Origin: a virus
DNA length: 42,152 nucleotides
Direction: 5' to 3' (one strand)
IMG/VR virus record: IMGVR_UViG_3300005613_000139
Location: 1-42,152 of that record
Shown: positions 20,563 to 29,920 of the stretch, in pieces
How positions within the stretch are numbered: the stretch's first letter is position 1
Layout of the letters: each line of letters begins with the position of its first letter
The notes under the pieces: generated by a model
Seen by the model: the letters and a program-made list of their open reading frames with translations, nothing else
The model's database searches: none
Told to the model about the DNA's origin: nothing
Program-made: the position numbers and the translations under genes

Positions 20563-21891
20563 TTAAAACCTTTTTCTATCCCATCTTCAATCATATTCTA
20601 TAAACTTTCATTTATCTAGTATATATAATGTATCTTCTTTTATCTTTATTCAATCAACTTGTCTAACTTGTACATTTATAATATTTTTAAAATTATTGTC
20701 ATATTCAGTTGCAACTAACCAAGCTCATGTTCTTCATCTAACCTTAGATTTACACCCCCTTATCAATGCTATTGAATTTTTCCCATTAGCAACTGAGGTG
20801 CTATAGCGTTCATTAGCAACTGATGTGCTATAGCGTTCATTAGCAACTGATGTGCTAGAGTCTCCATTAGCAACTGATGTGCTATAGCGTGCATTAGTAA
20901 CTGATGTGCTAGAGTCTCCATTAGCAACTGATGTGCTAGAGTGTTCATTAGCAACTGATGTGCTATAGCTTCTATTAGCAACTGATGTGCTAGAGTGTTC
21001 ATTAGCAACTGAGGTGCTATAGTGTTCATTAGCAACTGATGTGCTATAGCTTCTATTAGCAACTGATGTGCTAGAGTGTTCATTAGCACTCTTTCTTTGC
21101 TCGTTAATGTTATTATTAAAATAATTTAACATATTATCAATACAGAAATTCCATTTAATCGAAAAATCTGATTTAACTTCTAATAATTTTTTAACATTTA
21201 ATAATCAAAATCACTCATATTTGTTTCAATCTTTATCTTTTATTTTATCCAGACTATCTTGGTAAGCATATCAATTATATAAGTCATCACAAGTTAAACC
21301 CTTATCTATGCTATCTAATTTATAATATCATAAATTTTTCATTTCATTTTCTCATACAGTCATTCATATTTCTTCTAAAAACTCAACTATATATTTTACA
21401 TATTTTGGATGAATGCTTCAATTTCATTTGCCTTTTATCTGATTATCTTTTTCTAATGTAGCATGTGGTAGGTTTTTTCCATCCCTTAATGAATATATTT
21501 CTACATTACTTCTATCATAATAACTAGCTACACAATTACTCATTAATTTTCATTCTCTTTGATAGCATTCCTTACTTATTAGTTTTACAATTTTAAATCC
21601 ATCGCCGAAGTCTTTTAATATTTCATAATCTTTTCCTGCAACTTCATTATCTTTACTACTTGCATTCTCTATAAGTTTCTTATTCCAAGCATTTGTTTTT
21701 TCTAATATTGTTTTATAAGATATGTTCTTATATTTCTTTTTATTAGAATATACAAAATCTAATATATGTTCAATTTCTGTTTGGTTTTCTTCACTATTTT
21801 CTAAATGCTTTTTTAATTGATTAGTGATAAAGAATAATCAATACTCATTTCATTCTTGAAATTCATTTACATATTGTATATATTTGTTCAT
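20563..21891 (-). CDS. PcfJ-like protein with nonapeptide repeat tract
   Basis: 442 aa. Residues ~110-205 match the PcfJ family: CYQREGKLMSNCVASYYDR, EIYSLRDGKNLPHATLE, then GKGNGSIHPKYVKYIVEFL. PcfJ proteins occur on conjugative plasmids and phages, and their role is not settled. Residues ~268-368 are eleven 9-residue units (consensus NExxSTSVA) encoded by 27-bp direct repeats. A short domain follows (GRTGAWLVATEYDNNFKNII). The repeat tract is in frame and open in a second frame too. About 20 TGA=Gly in the flanks but none in the array. Confidence 0.85.
20784..21086. repeat. 27-bp minisatellite, ~11 units
   Basis: Direct repeats of cattagcaactgatgtgcta-type units differing mainly at the two codons before STSVAN (EH, RS, GD, ER, AR). 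No spacers, so not a CRISPR array. Likely to change copy number by recombination. Confidence 0.95.
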
Positions 21892-21900
21892 ACTTCTTTT

Positions 21901-21946
21901 ATTTAAAATCTATTAGTAAGGTTGGCATAGGTTATTTGGTTAGGAA
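21901..21946. repeat. Boundary repeat, copy 3 (46 bp)
   Basis: Identical to 18982-19027. Contains mini-ORF MPTLLIDFK and the last codons (LTK-stop) of the following gene. Confidence 0.9.
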
Positions 21947-22450
21947 ATACTTTATATATTCTTGACTTTTTTCAGCGAATGTTCAATATTTCTTATAATA
22001 ATTAAATCTATCTCTTTTTATCTCTAATTCCTTTTGTTTTATATCTTTTGAATATTTCATTGCTTTATCTGCTAATTTTAATGCCTCTTTTATATCTTCT
22101 GGTATTTCTTTTTCGTTTTTAACTGGGAATTTCTCTTCCTGGATTTGCTTAAATCTAGTTTCATATAATCGATGTGTTAATAAAGCTATAATATCTCTTC
22201 TTGGAAAATAATCATCTGTTATATTAAATCCTCTATAAATATAATCCGTTAAGTGTTCTATAAAATCTCCTATTCTTCTTTGTTGTAATTCCGCTTGAAA
22301 TGCTGTAGTACAGGTTGTCTGCGAAAAAATGTCCAAAATTAATTCGTGGCTTATGTCATATCTAAGCACTTTATCTAAATCCTCCTCTAATCTAATATAG
22401 ATAATTTTTCAAAGATGTTCTTGGTTATCTGAAATATCTATACGAAACAT
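21932..22450 (-). CDS. Hypothetical protein, 172 aa
   Basis: Helical and charged: MFRIDISDNQEHLGKIIYIRLEE-type start, middle PRRDIIALLTHRLYE, and a Lys-rich C-terminal helix ending KYFLTK in the boundary repeat. Few TGA (2). No family recognised. Confidence 0.75.
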
Positions 22451-22456
22451 AATCTC

Positions 22457-22675
22457 TTATTTAAAATTTAAAACCTTTTCTATTTGCTTATTAATCCAAA
22501 GCTGTCTATCTATTCAGGGCTTTGTAGCCTCATATTCTTGTGCTTCTCTAGCTGTTAAACTAAGGAATATACGCTTTCTTGTTTGTCCTACTTGTTTATA
22601 GGCTGGATTGTCTGAGTCTTCTATTATTTCAGGTGGAATTTCTGGGCGGATGATTGTGTCTATTGTTTTAGTCAT
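22457..22675 (-). CDS. Hypothetical protein, 72 aa
   Basis: MTKTIDTIIRPEIPPEIIEDSDNP..., Pro-rich start then a helix. Its last codons (VLNFK) and stop lie in an A/T motif (TTTAAATTTTAAATAAGAG) that also precedes the gene starting at 20545. Function unknown. Confidence 0.7.
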
Positions 22676-22964
22676 TTGAAAGTATGTTATTAATAAATGT
22701 GTCAAGAGCTTCTTGACCTTCTCTGATAGCTATTGCTTGGTCTTTAGTTAAAAAATCTACACTTAAAGCAATTCAGTCTGTATAATTATTTTCCTTATGT
22801 AAACCTCTAGCTATTGCTTCTATAAATGGTTTGGAAGTGATGAGTTCTAAATAATTTCTTTTATCATCTGCTATAAGTTTTATATTTGTAATAGCATATC
22901 AATAAATAGTAATATTTAATCCATTATCTATAGCAAACTGTATATATCTTTCTATTGTTTTCAT
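22668..22964 (-). CDS. Hypothetical protein, 98 aa
   Basis: MKTIERYIQFAIDNGLN..., alternating helices and strands. Similar in layout to small phage proteins of unknown role; the stop overlaps the next start (ATGACTAA). Three TGA or GGN glycines. No family recognised. Confidence 0.7.
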
Positions 22965-22965
22965 A

Positions 22966-23238
22966 TTATTTCATTAGTTCATATAAATATTCTACGGGTT
23001 TGTCTAGATTAAGTAAAAGCCACTTTATTTCTACTTCTGGAAATGTGTCCATAAACTTATCCATAAACTCCTGAGTAAAAATTATTTCTCTTACATCTAC
23101 ATATCATAAAAAATCAGTTTCAGGAACGCGTGTATAAAAACATTTATGCCATTCTCTTTTTGAGAATTTAATTCATCTAGGATATACTTCATACCCTATC
23201 TTATCACATATTTCTTTTAACATTTCATGTTCTGTCAT
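22966..23238 (-). CDS. Hypothetical protein, 90 aa
   Basis: MTEHEMLKEICDKIGYEVYPRG..., followed by VDVREIIFTQEFMDKFMD and a C-terminal helix. The pattern resembles small phage proteins with paired helices around a beta hairpin; no family recognised. It packs one base from the next gene. Confidence 0.7.
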
Positions 23239-23259
23239 ATTATTTCATATTATCAATTA

Positions 23260-23724
23260 TTATTTAACTATTTTAATATTCTTCCCTAAAGCCTTACATA
23301 TTTCTTCAACTGTCATTTCTTCTTGTCTTTCCTCAGCTTCAATATCTATTCAACTGATTTGTTTAAAAATATCAGCGTCAAAGTTAGGGAGTGCTTTTAA
23401 TTGTTCAGTTTGTTTTTCTCTTTCTTCTTGTGATAAAGAATTATAACTGTTTTTAAATGCCTCTTGATACTCATAACTTTTTAAATAACCTCCAGTCGTT
23501 TTGTAATTGTCGCTATGCTCCTCTTTTTCTTCTTCAGTCATTTCACTTTCACTTATCCATCTAGTTAAACCAAAATAACAAAAGCTTGGGAATTGTATAT
23601 CTTCTCTTTTTATATCAGTCTCTTTTCAAAATATTCTCACCTTTGGCTCATCTATATTAAAATATCCTATATTGTAGTCTCCTGTGTTCCAGTCTCCTGT
23701 GTTGCAGTCTCCTGTGTTATTCAT
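23260..23724 (-). CDS. NTGD-repeat protein, 154 aa
   Basis: Starts with four tandem five-residue units (NTGDC, NTGDW, NTGDY, NIGYF) encoded by AACACAGGAGACT-type repeats. These resemble the NTG-repeat segments found in variable phage proteins beside PcfJ-like genes. The rest is charged and helical (MTEEEKEEHSDNYK, QEEREKQTEQLKAL). Function unknown. Confidence 0.75.
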
Positions 23725-23741
23725 AATATTATTATTAAAAA

Positions 23742-23891
23742 TTAAAGGGCATCAATTATCATTTCAACTGTATCTCTAAATCATTCTACACTTGCTAAAT
23801 ATTTGTCTGGACAATGTGGGTCTGTATCCATAGTGTCTGCTAAATTACTTAGTCAGGTATGCACGAAGTGCCATCAGTATTCTGTTTGCAT
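23742..23891 (-). CDS. Hypothetical protein, 49 aa
   Basis: MQTEYGWHFVHTGLSNLADTM..., three TGA=Gly, ends DTVEMIIDAL. Function unknown. Confidence 0.6.
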
Positions 23892-23911
23892 ATTATTATT
23901 GGTTATATAAA

Positions 23912-24145
23912 TTATAATGTTTTTATATATTCTTCTTTACTAAAATATATCTCATTCTCTTTATATCTTTTTAGATATTCACCTTTATTTCTTACATCTA
24001 TTAAATACTCTATTTCAGTTTTCTTTCTAATAAATATATCAATTGCATTTATCTTTACTTTTCTTAATTCTATTTTACCCTTCCAAATATCATTTACCAT
24101 TACATACACTTTATCTCATACATTATATTTTGTTGTTATAATCAT
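23912..24145 (-). CDS. Hypothetical protein, 77 aa
   Basis: Starts MIITTKYNVGDKVYVMVND: an SH3-like beta start (NVGDKVYVM) with basic beta strands after it. Similar starts occur in genes at 8914 and 13607. Function unknown. Confidence 0.7.
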
Positions 24146-24168
24146 TTATTCTTATTATTAGTTATAAA

Positions 24169-24450
24169 TTATTTCTTCTTAATATGACTATGATATTCAA
24201 GTCATTTATATAAAGCTAACACTCTCTGAATGTCTCTTATAAAGTCTCCCTGTAACACTGCTCTATCATCCTCTAATATTCTCCTCACCTTATCATTAAC
24301 ATCTCCATCGGCGAAGAGAGTGTGTATAGCTCTGTGTTCCACTACTCTTATTCTATCTATATTATCTGGATGGTTAGTTCCCCCCTTGTTTTTAGGGAGT
24401 TTGTGGTGGTTGGAATAATTTTGTCTATTTCTTTTATTATGCTTACTCAT
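24169..24450 (-). CDS. Short HNH-type nuclease-like protein, 93 aa
   Basis: The core NHHKLPKNKGGTNHPDNIDR, then VEHRAIHTLF, matches an HNH beta-beta-alpha fold (HH...N...H...H) without zinc Cys pairs. The C-terminal helical half is unassigned. Probably a small mobile or packaging-type HNH; activity is inferred. Confidence 0.7.
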
Positions 24451-24457
24451 AGTTGTT

Positions 24458-24619
24458 TTAATAAATTTCTATAGCCCTCAATCTAATCTCCTCTAATATA
24501 TCTATCAATATTCAGGCAACTTGTGGAGAGGAATGTAAGGCTTCTTCACATTCCTTTTTTAGTTCATATAGTTCCTCATCTCACATTAATGATAAAGAAA
24601 CCAGTTTATTTGTTTCCAT
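24458..24619 (-). CDS. Hypothetical helical protein, 53 aa
   Basis: METNKLVSLSLMGDEELYELKKECEE..., two helices. The 103 nt downstream (24620-24722 on the other side of the start) hold no gene, only AAAACC-type short repeats. Function unknown. Confidence 0.65.
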
Positions 24620-24722
24620 AATGTATATTATATAGCATTTAAAGGGGGGTAGGAGAGGTTTTAATAGGTTTTAGGTAGTTACATAGCTTAGAGGGTTTTA
24701 AATATCTCTGAGAGGCTGTTTA

Positions 24723-25493
24723 TTAAAACCCAACATCAACATTGTTAATGTCTATTGCTTTCTTTTCTTCTCCTATATAATCAATAAAAGGTTTATAATA
24801 CTTACCTTGTTTAGTATTGGAATAGAAGTATTGTACCGCCATAATGTATGTTTTCTCTGTTTGTCTTAAATAGTTATTGGCGGAGGTTAGTAGTTCTTCT
24901 TTTGTATGTGTTTTTAACAACTGCTCTATATAAAGCTTCGCTTGTGCAGACTTAGTATATTTCTTTTTATCTGAAGGAATCTTTTTATAATAGTTGTTAT
25001 ATATTTCGTTAATAATAGCTTGTCTATTATTATTATTATTATTATTATTATGTTTAATATTACTATATATAATATTACTATTGTGTATTCATTTCGATAC
25101 ACCTAGTGTATTATTCTGTACACCCCTAGTGTCTCATTTCGTACACACTTGTGTATCATTTTGTACACACCCCTTTCAAGAGCTAAATATATATTCTCTA
25201 GTCTTCTCTGTCGGCGAGTAGTAGGGCTTGTTCTCCTGTACTATCTTCTCTAAAAGCTTAAGCTCTATTAGTCTATTTACTATTCTTAATATAGGTTGCT
25301 TAGTTTTAAAGGCTAACACAGGAAGGTCGGCTAAGACCTTTCACACCCTCACTTCGTAATATGTGACATTTCCTACAGAAATGTTCCTCGCCCAGTTATT
25401 AGCTTTCAATATATAATCTAGCACCAATCATTCATTGATACTTAATCAGTATTCAATTAGCTGTGGTTGGTACACACTTATATAATTCATCAT
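24723..25493 (-). CDS. Replication initiator candidate (winged helix, DnaD-like layout)
   Basis: 256 aa. The N-terminal ~100 residues look like a winged-helix replisome organiser: LSINEGLVLDYILKANNWARN, a beta hairpin, then KTKQPILRIVNRLIELKLLEKI. A low-complexity linker holds four iterons (25083-25173) and an eight-Asn run from an AAT repeat. The C-terminal domain is helical (KYTKSAQAKLYIEQLLKTHT). An initiator with its own binding sites in the middle of the gene is a known phage arrangement (lambda O). Start is at one of two adjacent ATGs. Confidence 0.7.
25083..25173. repeat. Iteron array inside the initiator gene
   Basis: Four copies of a ~21-bp word, consensus GTGTMTYATTTYGTACAC, starting at 25083, 25106, 25129 and 25151. 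The 22-23-bp spacing is not a multiple of three, so the constraint is on DNA, not protein. Two more copies are at 31609 and 31664. Probable initiator-binding sites and origin. Confidence 0.75.
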
Positions 25494-25495
25494 AA

Positions 25496-25639
25496 TTAGT
25501 CTTGTTTATTAATTATAGTCTTTATATCTCCATATATTACATCGGCGAACTCAGTAAATAATTCTCTAAGTTCTTCCCTCTTATCTGGTAATACATTATC
25601 CTCTATCCATTCATTTATTTTTTTAGTTATTTCTGGCAT
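25496..25639 (-). CDS. Hypothetical helical protein, 47 aa
   Basis: MPEITKKINEWIEDNVLPDKREELRE..., acidic helices, ends INKQD 2 nt from the initiator start. No TGA. Possibly works with the initiator; inference from position only. Confidence 0.65.
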   Translation of the reverse strand: MPEITKKINEWIEDNVLPDKREELRELFTEFADVIYGDIKTIINKQD

Positions 25640-25655
25640 ATTATTATGTGTTAAA

Positions 25656-25811
25656 TTATAAAGCGTTCCTCATAATTCTTTCCCTTTCTTCATCCACTTC
25701 CCACATTTCTGTCACCCCATATTCCTCTTTGATTTCTTCGTATAGCTCTATATTGTCTTCGGCGAGAGCTTCATCTAAACTCTCTTTGATGTCATTCCGT
25801 GTTTTACTCAT
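25656..25811 (-). CDS. Hypothetical acidic protein, 51 aa
   Basis: MSKTRNDIKESLDEALAED..., strongly acidic helical. Its ATG lies at the predicted +1 of the promoter 25819-25846, so its mRNA may be leaderless. First gene of the initiator transcript. Confidence 0.7.
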   Translation of the reverse strand: MSKTRNDIKESLDEALAEDNIELYEEIKEEYGVTEMWEVDEERERIMRNAL

Positions 25812-25818
25812 ATTATAT

Positions 25819-25846
25819 ATAATATTAAAAATTACTTCCTTGTCAA
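25819..25846 (-). promoter_or_regulatory. Promoter TTGACA-N16-TATTAT
   Basis: TTGACAAGGAAGT, 16-nt spacer, TATTAT; predicted +1 about 25811-25812, on the ATG of the next gene. Confidence 0.7.
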
Positions 25847-25852
25847 AGGTTT

Positions 25853-26374
25853 TTAACTGTTTTCTAGTATGTTCAATAATTGTGTACAACCTTTTTTATA
25901 TTGTCCTTCTAGTTTCCACTTATTATTTACCACTACATACTCTTTTGCTTTTGTTCCACTACTCTGTATATATCTATTACTCTCAGCTCCATTCCATTGT
26001 ACAGCTATTACATTCTTACTTCAGTCAATTAAAAAACTATTTGAATTATTGTCTACTGAATATGGATAATGATGATAAAGAAGTCTTAAACTATCTTCCC
26101 ATCACAGCTCGTTTGTACTCCCATAACTCATGGAGTCCTTATTAACTTCGGCGAGTATTGTGTTAAATTGTTCTGCTTCAGAAATTTTCTTATTACTTTG
26201 TCTCTTTAATACCACTGTAATAAGTCCATCCTCATCCTCTATTATTCAATAATAGTTGCTAATTTCATAATTAGTATTTAATATTCCTCAATGGTAAGTC
26301 TTTTGTTTTATCTTTACTATCAACTTATCTATTGGATGATTAACAGTTGCTTTTAGTTTAATTATATTATTCAT
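25853..26374 (-). CDS. Hypothetical protein, 173 aa
   Basis: Beta-rich: MNNIIKLKATVNHPIDKLIVKIKQ..., with WEDSLRLLYHHYPYSV and a C-terminal basic segment (VVVNNKWKLEGQYKKG). Mixed TGA/GGN glycines. No family recognised. Confidence 0.75.
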
Positions 26375-26379
26375 ATTTT

Positions 26380-26583
26380 TTATATTTTATTAATTGCTAA
26401 TAGTTCTACATCTAATTCCTTAGCTGTTCTAGGCTCATCAAATTGCCCTCTATTTGAGTTCATAGCTCTCACTATAGCCTCTTCTATTTTCTCATTATTA
26501 GGGCTTCCTTTAATATTAATAAGCCCTTTATATATACCATAAGCCTCAGACGAAGCTTCTACGAAATAAACGTTTGTTTCCAT
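26380..26583 (-). CDS. Hypothetical protein, 67 aa
   Basis: METNVYFVEASSEAYGIYKGLINIKG..., beta start then helix (EKIEEAIVRAMNSN). No TGA. Function unknown. Confidence 0.65.
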   Translation of the reverse strand: METNVYFVEASSEAYGIYKGLINIKGSPNNEKIEEAIVRAMNSNRGQFDEPRTAKELDVELLAINKI

Positions 26584-26584
26584 A

Positions 26585-27112
26585 TTATTTTCTTAATTTA
26601 TAAATTTCCTTTGTTAGCTTTGTAATTTCTCTATTAATTTCCATAATTCTATCTGCTTTCCTAAAAGATTCTTTTAAGTCTGCATCTAATGGCTTAATTT
26701 TCATAAGCTTTTGTATTTTTTCTAAATATTCTCTATCTTTTTCTTCCTGCTTTTTTCTTTTTTGTTCTTTCTCTTCTTCTTTTCTTATCTTTTCCTTCTC
26801 TTCTTGTTGCTCTATATAATATTTGACTATTTCCTTTTGCATAGGAGATAGTCAAGATGTTGATATATACCAAGTAATTCAATCATACTTATAATAATAG
26901 CTATCAACATAAGCTGACATTGTATTAATATCACAGGATTTAGATATATGAAAAGAGCCAGTCCTTTCTCATTTAGGCAAAGAAGGTGAGGTGTAATATA
27001 AATTACTATCCTTCTCTCTCACTTTAAATAGTCAATTAGCTATATCATTCTCAACTAATTCCTTTACCATACTTTCATATTTCTCTTTAGGTGTTTTTTT
27101 AAACCATCACAT
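26585..27112 (-). CDS. Hypothetical protein with long charged helix, 175 aa
   Basis: Starts ATG TGA TGG (Met-Gly-Trp). Residues 1-90 form a mixed domain (YYTSPSLPKGERTGSFHI); residues 95-175 are a continuous Lys/Glu coiled coil. Next to the lysis enzyme gene. Function unknown. Confidence 0.75.
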
Positions 27113-27115
27113 AAT

Positions 27116-27919
27116 TTAATAAAAATAATTAATATAAATTTGTCTAGCACTCATAGCTTTTTTTGCATACCATGTTCAATTATATGCATGATAATGGTAT
27201 CTATATAAGCACGCCATCACTCATTCCTCTCAAGCATTAAAACCATCTCTTGCATTGTAATTGTCGGCGTACCATCAACATCTCTTACTTCCTCATTTAC
27301 TATATTCCATAGCTTGATAGACTTGTCTATCATACATCCATTGTAGCTGTGGCTCTACTTCTGGTGCTATATTCCATTTTCTTAGCGTTTGCACATATCA
27401 ATAAGCATAAGGGTTTCATACATATTCTCTGAAATTAGACTCAAAATTAACTATAGCAAACCTGTTTACTATTTGTCTATCATTCCATCAAACAGCTCTC
27501 CATTTTTCTATATGACTCTTCGGCGGTATGCTTATGTTGTGGTCTCATGCTTTAGCACATTTCTCCTCTCCTATCGCTATTGTTCTACTTGTTTTACTAT
27601 ACTGATTATAACATCCTATTACTGTTGTAGTGTCAAACAACTTGTCTATAATGAGGTCTTCCTTAGCAGGTTGCTCCTCTTTCTCTTGTCCATAAGCTTC
27701 GGGTATAAGTTCTTTTTTTGCTTCCTTTATTAAATTAGCTTTCATTATTGTAGCTACAATTAGGCAGGCTACAAGGGTTATAAAGGCAATAGTAATTGCT
27801 TCTATTATAGGGTTTTTCTTTCTTTGCTCCCTCGCTATCCTATTTAGTATATAACTTGGTGATAAAGAAACTCCCTCTTTAGCTGTATGTGTTTTATTAT
27901 TTTTTCTTATCCATTTCAT
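27116..27919 (-). CDS. Membrane-anchored lytic transglycosylase-like lysis protein
   Basis: 267 aa. A basic cytoplasmic N-terminus (~40 residues), one transmembrane helix (AITIAFITLVACLIVATIM), a periplasmic or extracellular linker, then a C-terminal enzyme-like domain. Within it, FAIVNFESNFREYVGNPYAYGYVQ fits the SLT motif (catalytic Glu in ES, then G-Y-V/Q), and GEEGVMACLYRYHYHAYNG follows. It probably cleaves peptidoglycan. Lytic transglycosylase identity is by motif only. Confidence 0.65.
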
Positions 27920-27929
27920 TTTTATTTGG

Positions 27930-28256
27930 TTAGTAATATAATGGCTCTAGTCACAGTTTAACTAGTAGTATATTTAGTCTTATTGTATTATAAAACTTGT
28001 GGTTTGTTTTCATTTCTCATCTTATGTATTTATATTCAAGCCTAATAAATTCTTGTCTTGTGTTCGGCACGAGTATTTTATATGTTTTTCAGTTATACCA
28101 ATAGTTCGTATATGTCTCGTTGTTTACCTCATAGCTGTAATAGTCATAGCATTCGCCGTCTGTCATACAGCTAGCGTTTGTTTTTTCTAGGCTCAATATG
28201 GCAAAGAGAGCCATACATATAGCTGTTAGCATTGCTATTTTTTCATAGTATTTCAT
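27930..28256 (-). CDS. Secreted or periplasmic small protein, 108 aa
   Basis: Signal peptide-like start (KIAMLTAICMALFAILSLEKTNAS) followed by a Tyr-rich mature part with CMTDGEC. It sits directly before the lysis enzyme gene, and could be a spanin-like or envelope protein. Function unknown. Confidence 0.65.
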
Positions 28257-28267
28257 AATGTTTTTGG

Positions 28268-28525
28268 TTAGTATATAAATTTTATTTTAGTTTTTCAAAA
28301 GCTGATTATATTTCAGTCCTTTTTGCACTCCTTTCAATTTAATTTTCTAGTAATTATTCTATAAGTTTGTTCTAAATCTATATTAAATATATCAAAGCGT
28401 TCATAATGTCAAAATAGTTTTTCAAATTGTTTATTATTACATAGAATAATTTTATCTTTTTTACCCTCTTCAGTTAATGTATAACTATTAATTATACCTG
28501 TTGTGTCTATTGTTAATCTTTTCAT
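28268..28525 (-). CDS. Hypothetical protein, 85 aa
   Basis: MKRLTIDTTGIINSYTLTEEGKKDKI..., beta-rich. Four TGA=Gly, including GKECKKDGNIISFGK. Function unknown. Confidence 0.65.
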
Positions 28526-28546
28526 AATGTAGTTTTATATTAATAA

Positions 28547-28654
28547 TTAAATAATCTCTATATTACTCGCATAGCTTCAACCTTCGGCGAGAGAGTTTTG
28601 TATTATAATTGCTTCGTTATAGTCTTTTGTATATTGTTTATCTATTTTATACAT
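28547..28654 (-). CDS. Duplicated small protein, copy A (35 aa)
   Basis: MYKIDKQYTKDYNEAIIIQN then SLAEGGSYASNIEII. Nearly identical to the gene at 28963-29067, with a shared ~100-bp block and A/T leader. Both copies carry a TCGGCGA word at the SLAE codons. Function unknown. Confidence 0.6.
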
Positions 28655-28665
28655 ATTAATTTAAA

Positions 28666-28944
28666 TTAGTTATTATTTTTCCATTCCTCCATACCTTTTT
28701 TATTTGTTGTATCATATCCGAAATAGTCTAAAAAGGCGTTTATATGGCTAGCTGTTGTGTTACTATACCATCAATACACTTCCATTGTATCCATAAGTCA
28801 TTTACTAGTACATCTAGCAACCATTGTATCATAACTCCATAGCTCACTAACTGTCTCGCCAGTAGGTAGTTTTATTTCTACCACTTTACATTTTCAGTAA
28901 AAAGATTTTCTTCAATTTACTGGTGTTAATTCATATGTTTTCAT
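28666..28944 (-). CDS. Hypothetical protein, 92 aa
   Basis: MKTYELTPVNGRKSFYGKCKVVEIKL..., beta start then helix; ETVSELWSYDTMVARCTSKG and HINAFLDYFGYDTT. Resembles small phage proteins with a conserved SY-D core, no name assigned. Flanked by the two duplicated genes. Confidence 0.7.
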
Positions 28945-28962
28945 ATTGTTTTATATTAATAA

Positions 28963-29067
28963 TTAAATAACCTCTATGCTCGCGTAGTTTCAATTCTCGG
29001 CGAGAGAGTTTTGTATTATAATTGCTTCGTTATAGTCTTTTGTATATTGTTTATCTATTTTATACAT
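28963..29067 (-). CDS. Duplicated small protein, copy B (34 aa)
   Basis: Same first 24 residues as the gene at 28547-28654, then SLAENGNYASIEVI. Part of a tandem ~118-bp duplication (28536-28655 and 28951-29068) either side of the 92-aa gene. Confidence 0.6.
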
Positions 29068-29076
29068 AATGTTAAA

Positions 29077-29451
29077 TTATAAATTATTCTTTAATGTAAA
29101 AAATGCTTTTGCTAAATTATTCCAGTAATTTTCTAAAAATTGGTCTTCTTTATTTTCTATATATTTATCATCTTTACTATTGATTTTCAGCACTCAATCT
29201 TTTTTAGCTTTTTCTAGTATATCATAGTTATAAAACGGCACTGTCAAAACTGTTGGTAAACCTCTCAACCATTCAGAAAATAAAATTACTTCGTTTATAT
29301 GCTCATTATTTTTATGTATATATTCTCTTTTAAATATGTTATAAGTAGTTTTTATTTTATCATAGTTATAACAATCATTGTTTATATCATACTCACTTAA
29401 ATCAATACTATTTAATATAGTATTTTCGTAAAATGTTTTTGTATTATTCAT
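29077..29451 (-). CDS. Hypothetical protein, 124 aa
   Basis: MNNTKTFYENTILNSIDLSEYD..., helical with SEWLRGLPTVLTVPFYNYD; continues through one TGA to a C-terminal helix. It is the first gene after the structured leader at 29565-29886. Function unknown. Confidence 0.7.
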
Positions 29452-29564
29452 AATGTAGTTTTATATTATATATTAAAAGTTTTGTCTATATATTGTATAT
29501 AATAAACAAAAGACATACTATATATAATGTATATATAATATGTTTTTCTATTTATTATTATATG

Positions 29565-29886
29565 TCTTCAGGGTTAGTTCGCCGAGACAAACTACTTTCC
29601 GTTTCCCTGTAGTTTATAGACTCAGGTCGTCTTTATGTTCATTAACATCATCTATTCTATATATGCATCCCCTTTTGACTAGTATTAAAAGCGAATACTT
29701 AGGCTGAGGAGCTACCTCATTTACTCTTACCTCTTAAATTTTCTTTATATCCTTTAAAAATCACTTATATAGAATAGATGATGTTAATGAACCTTATATA
29801 GTGTTCTAGTGTTCTAAGCTCTTTTATATATACTTGCTAATGTTAAGCGTGTAAGCTTTGTTATAGTGTATATATTTTTATGAGCT
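29565..29886 (-). ncRNA. Structured leader or non-coding RNA
   Basis: Transcribed from the promoter at 29893-29920. It contains a perfect 27-bp inverted repeat (29637-29663 with 29766-29792, 102-nt loop). In the loop is a hairpin TGAGG/CCTCA, and just past the stem an AAACTAC/GTAGTTT hairpin and a TCGCCGA word. No convincing ORF inside, and G+C is higher than the flanks. It could be a phage regulatory RNA, an attenuated leader for the gene at 29451, or an origin structure. Confidence 0.5.
29637..29792. repeat. 27-bp perfect inverted repeat
   Basis: Arms 29637-29663 and 29766-29792, core CATCATCTATTCTATATA and its complement. No mismatches. Confidence 0.95.
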
Positions 29887-29892
29887 GTAAAC

Positions 29893-29920
29893 ATTATATT
29901 CTTTTTAGTTATTTTGTCAA
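29893..29920 (-). promoter_or_regulatory. Promoter TTGACA-N16-TATAAT
   Basis: Perfect sigma70-type -35 and -10 hexamers, 16-nt spacer, leftward; predicted +1 about 29886. Best promoter in the window. Confidence 0.8.

Noticed and set aside
20784-21086. CRISPR-like direct repeats
   Set aside because: Units are 27 bp, directly adjacent with no spacers, and in frame inside a protein gene.
25021-25052. AAT/ATT microsatellite as a recombination hot spot
   Set aside because: It encodes an Asn run in the initiator linker and needs no further explanation; only the iterons next to it are kept.
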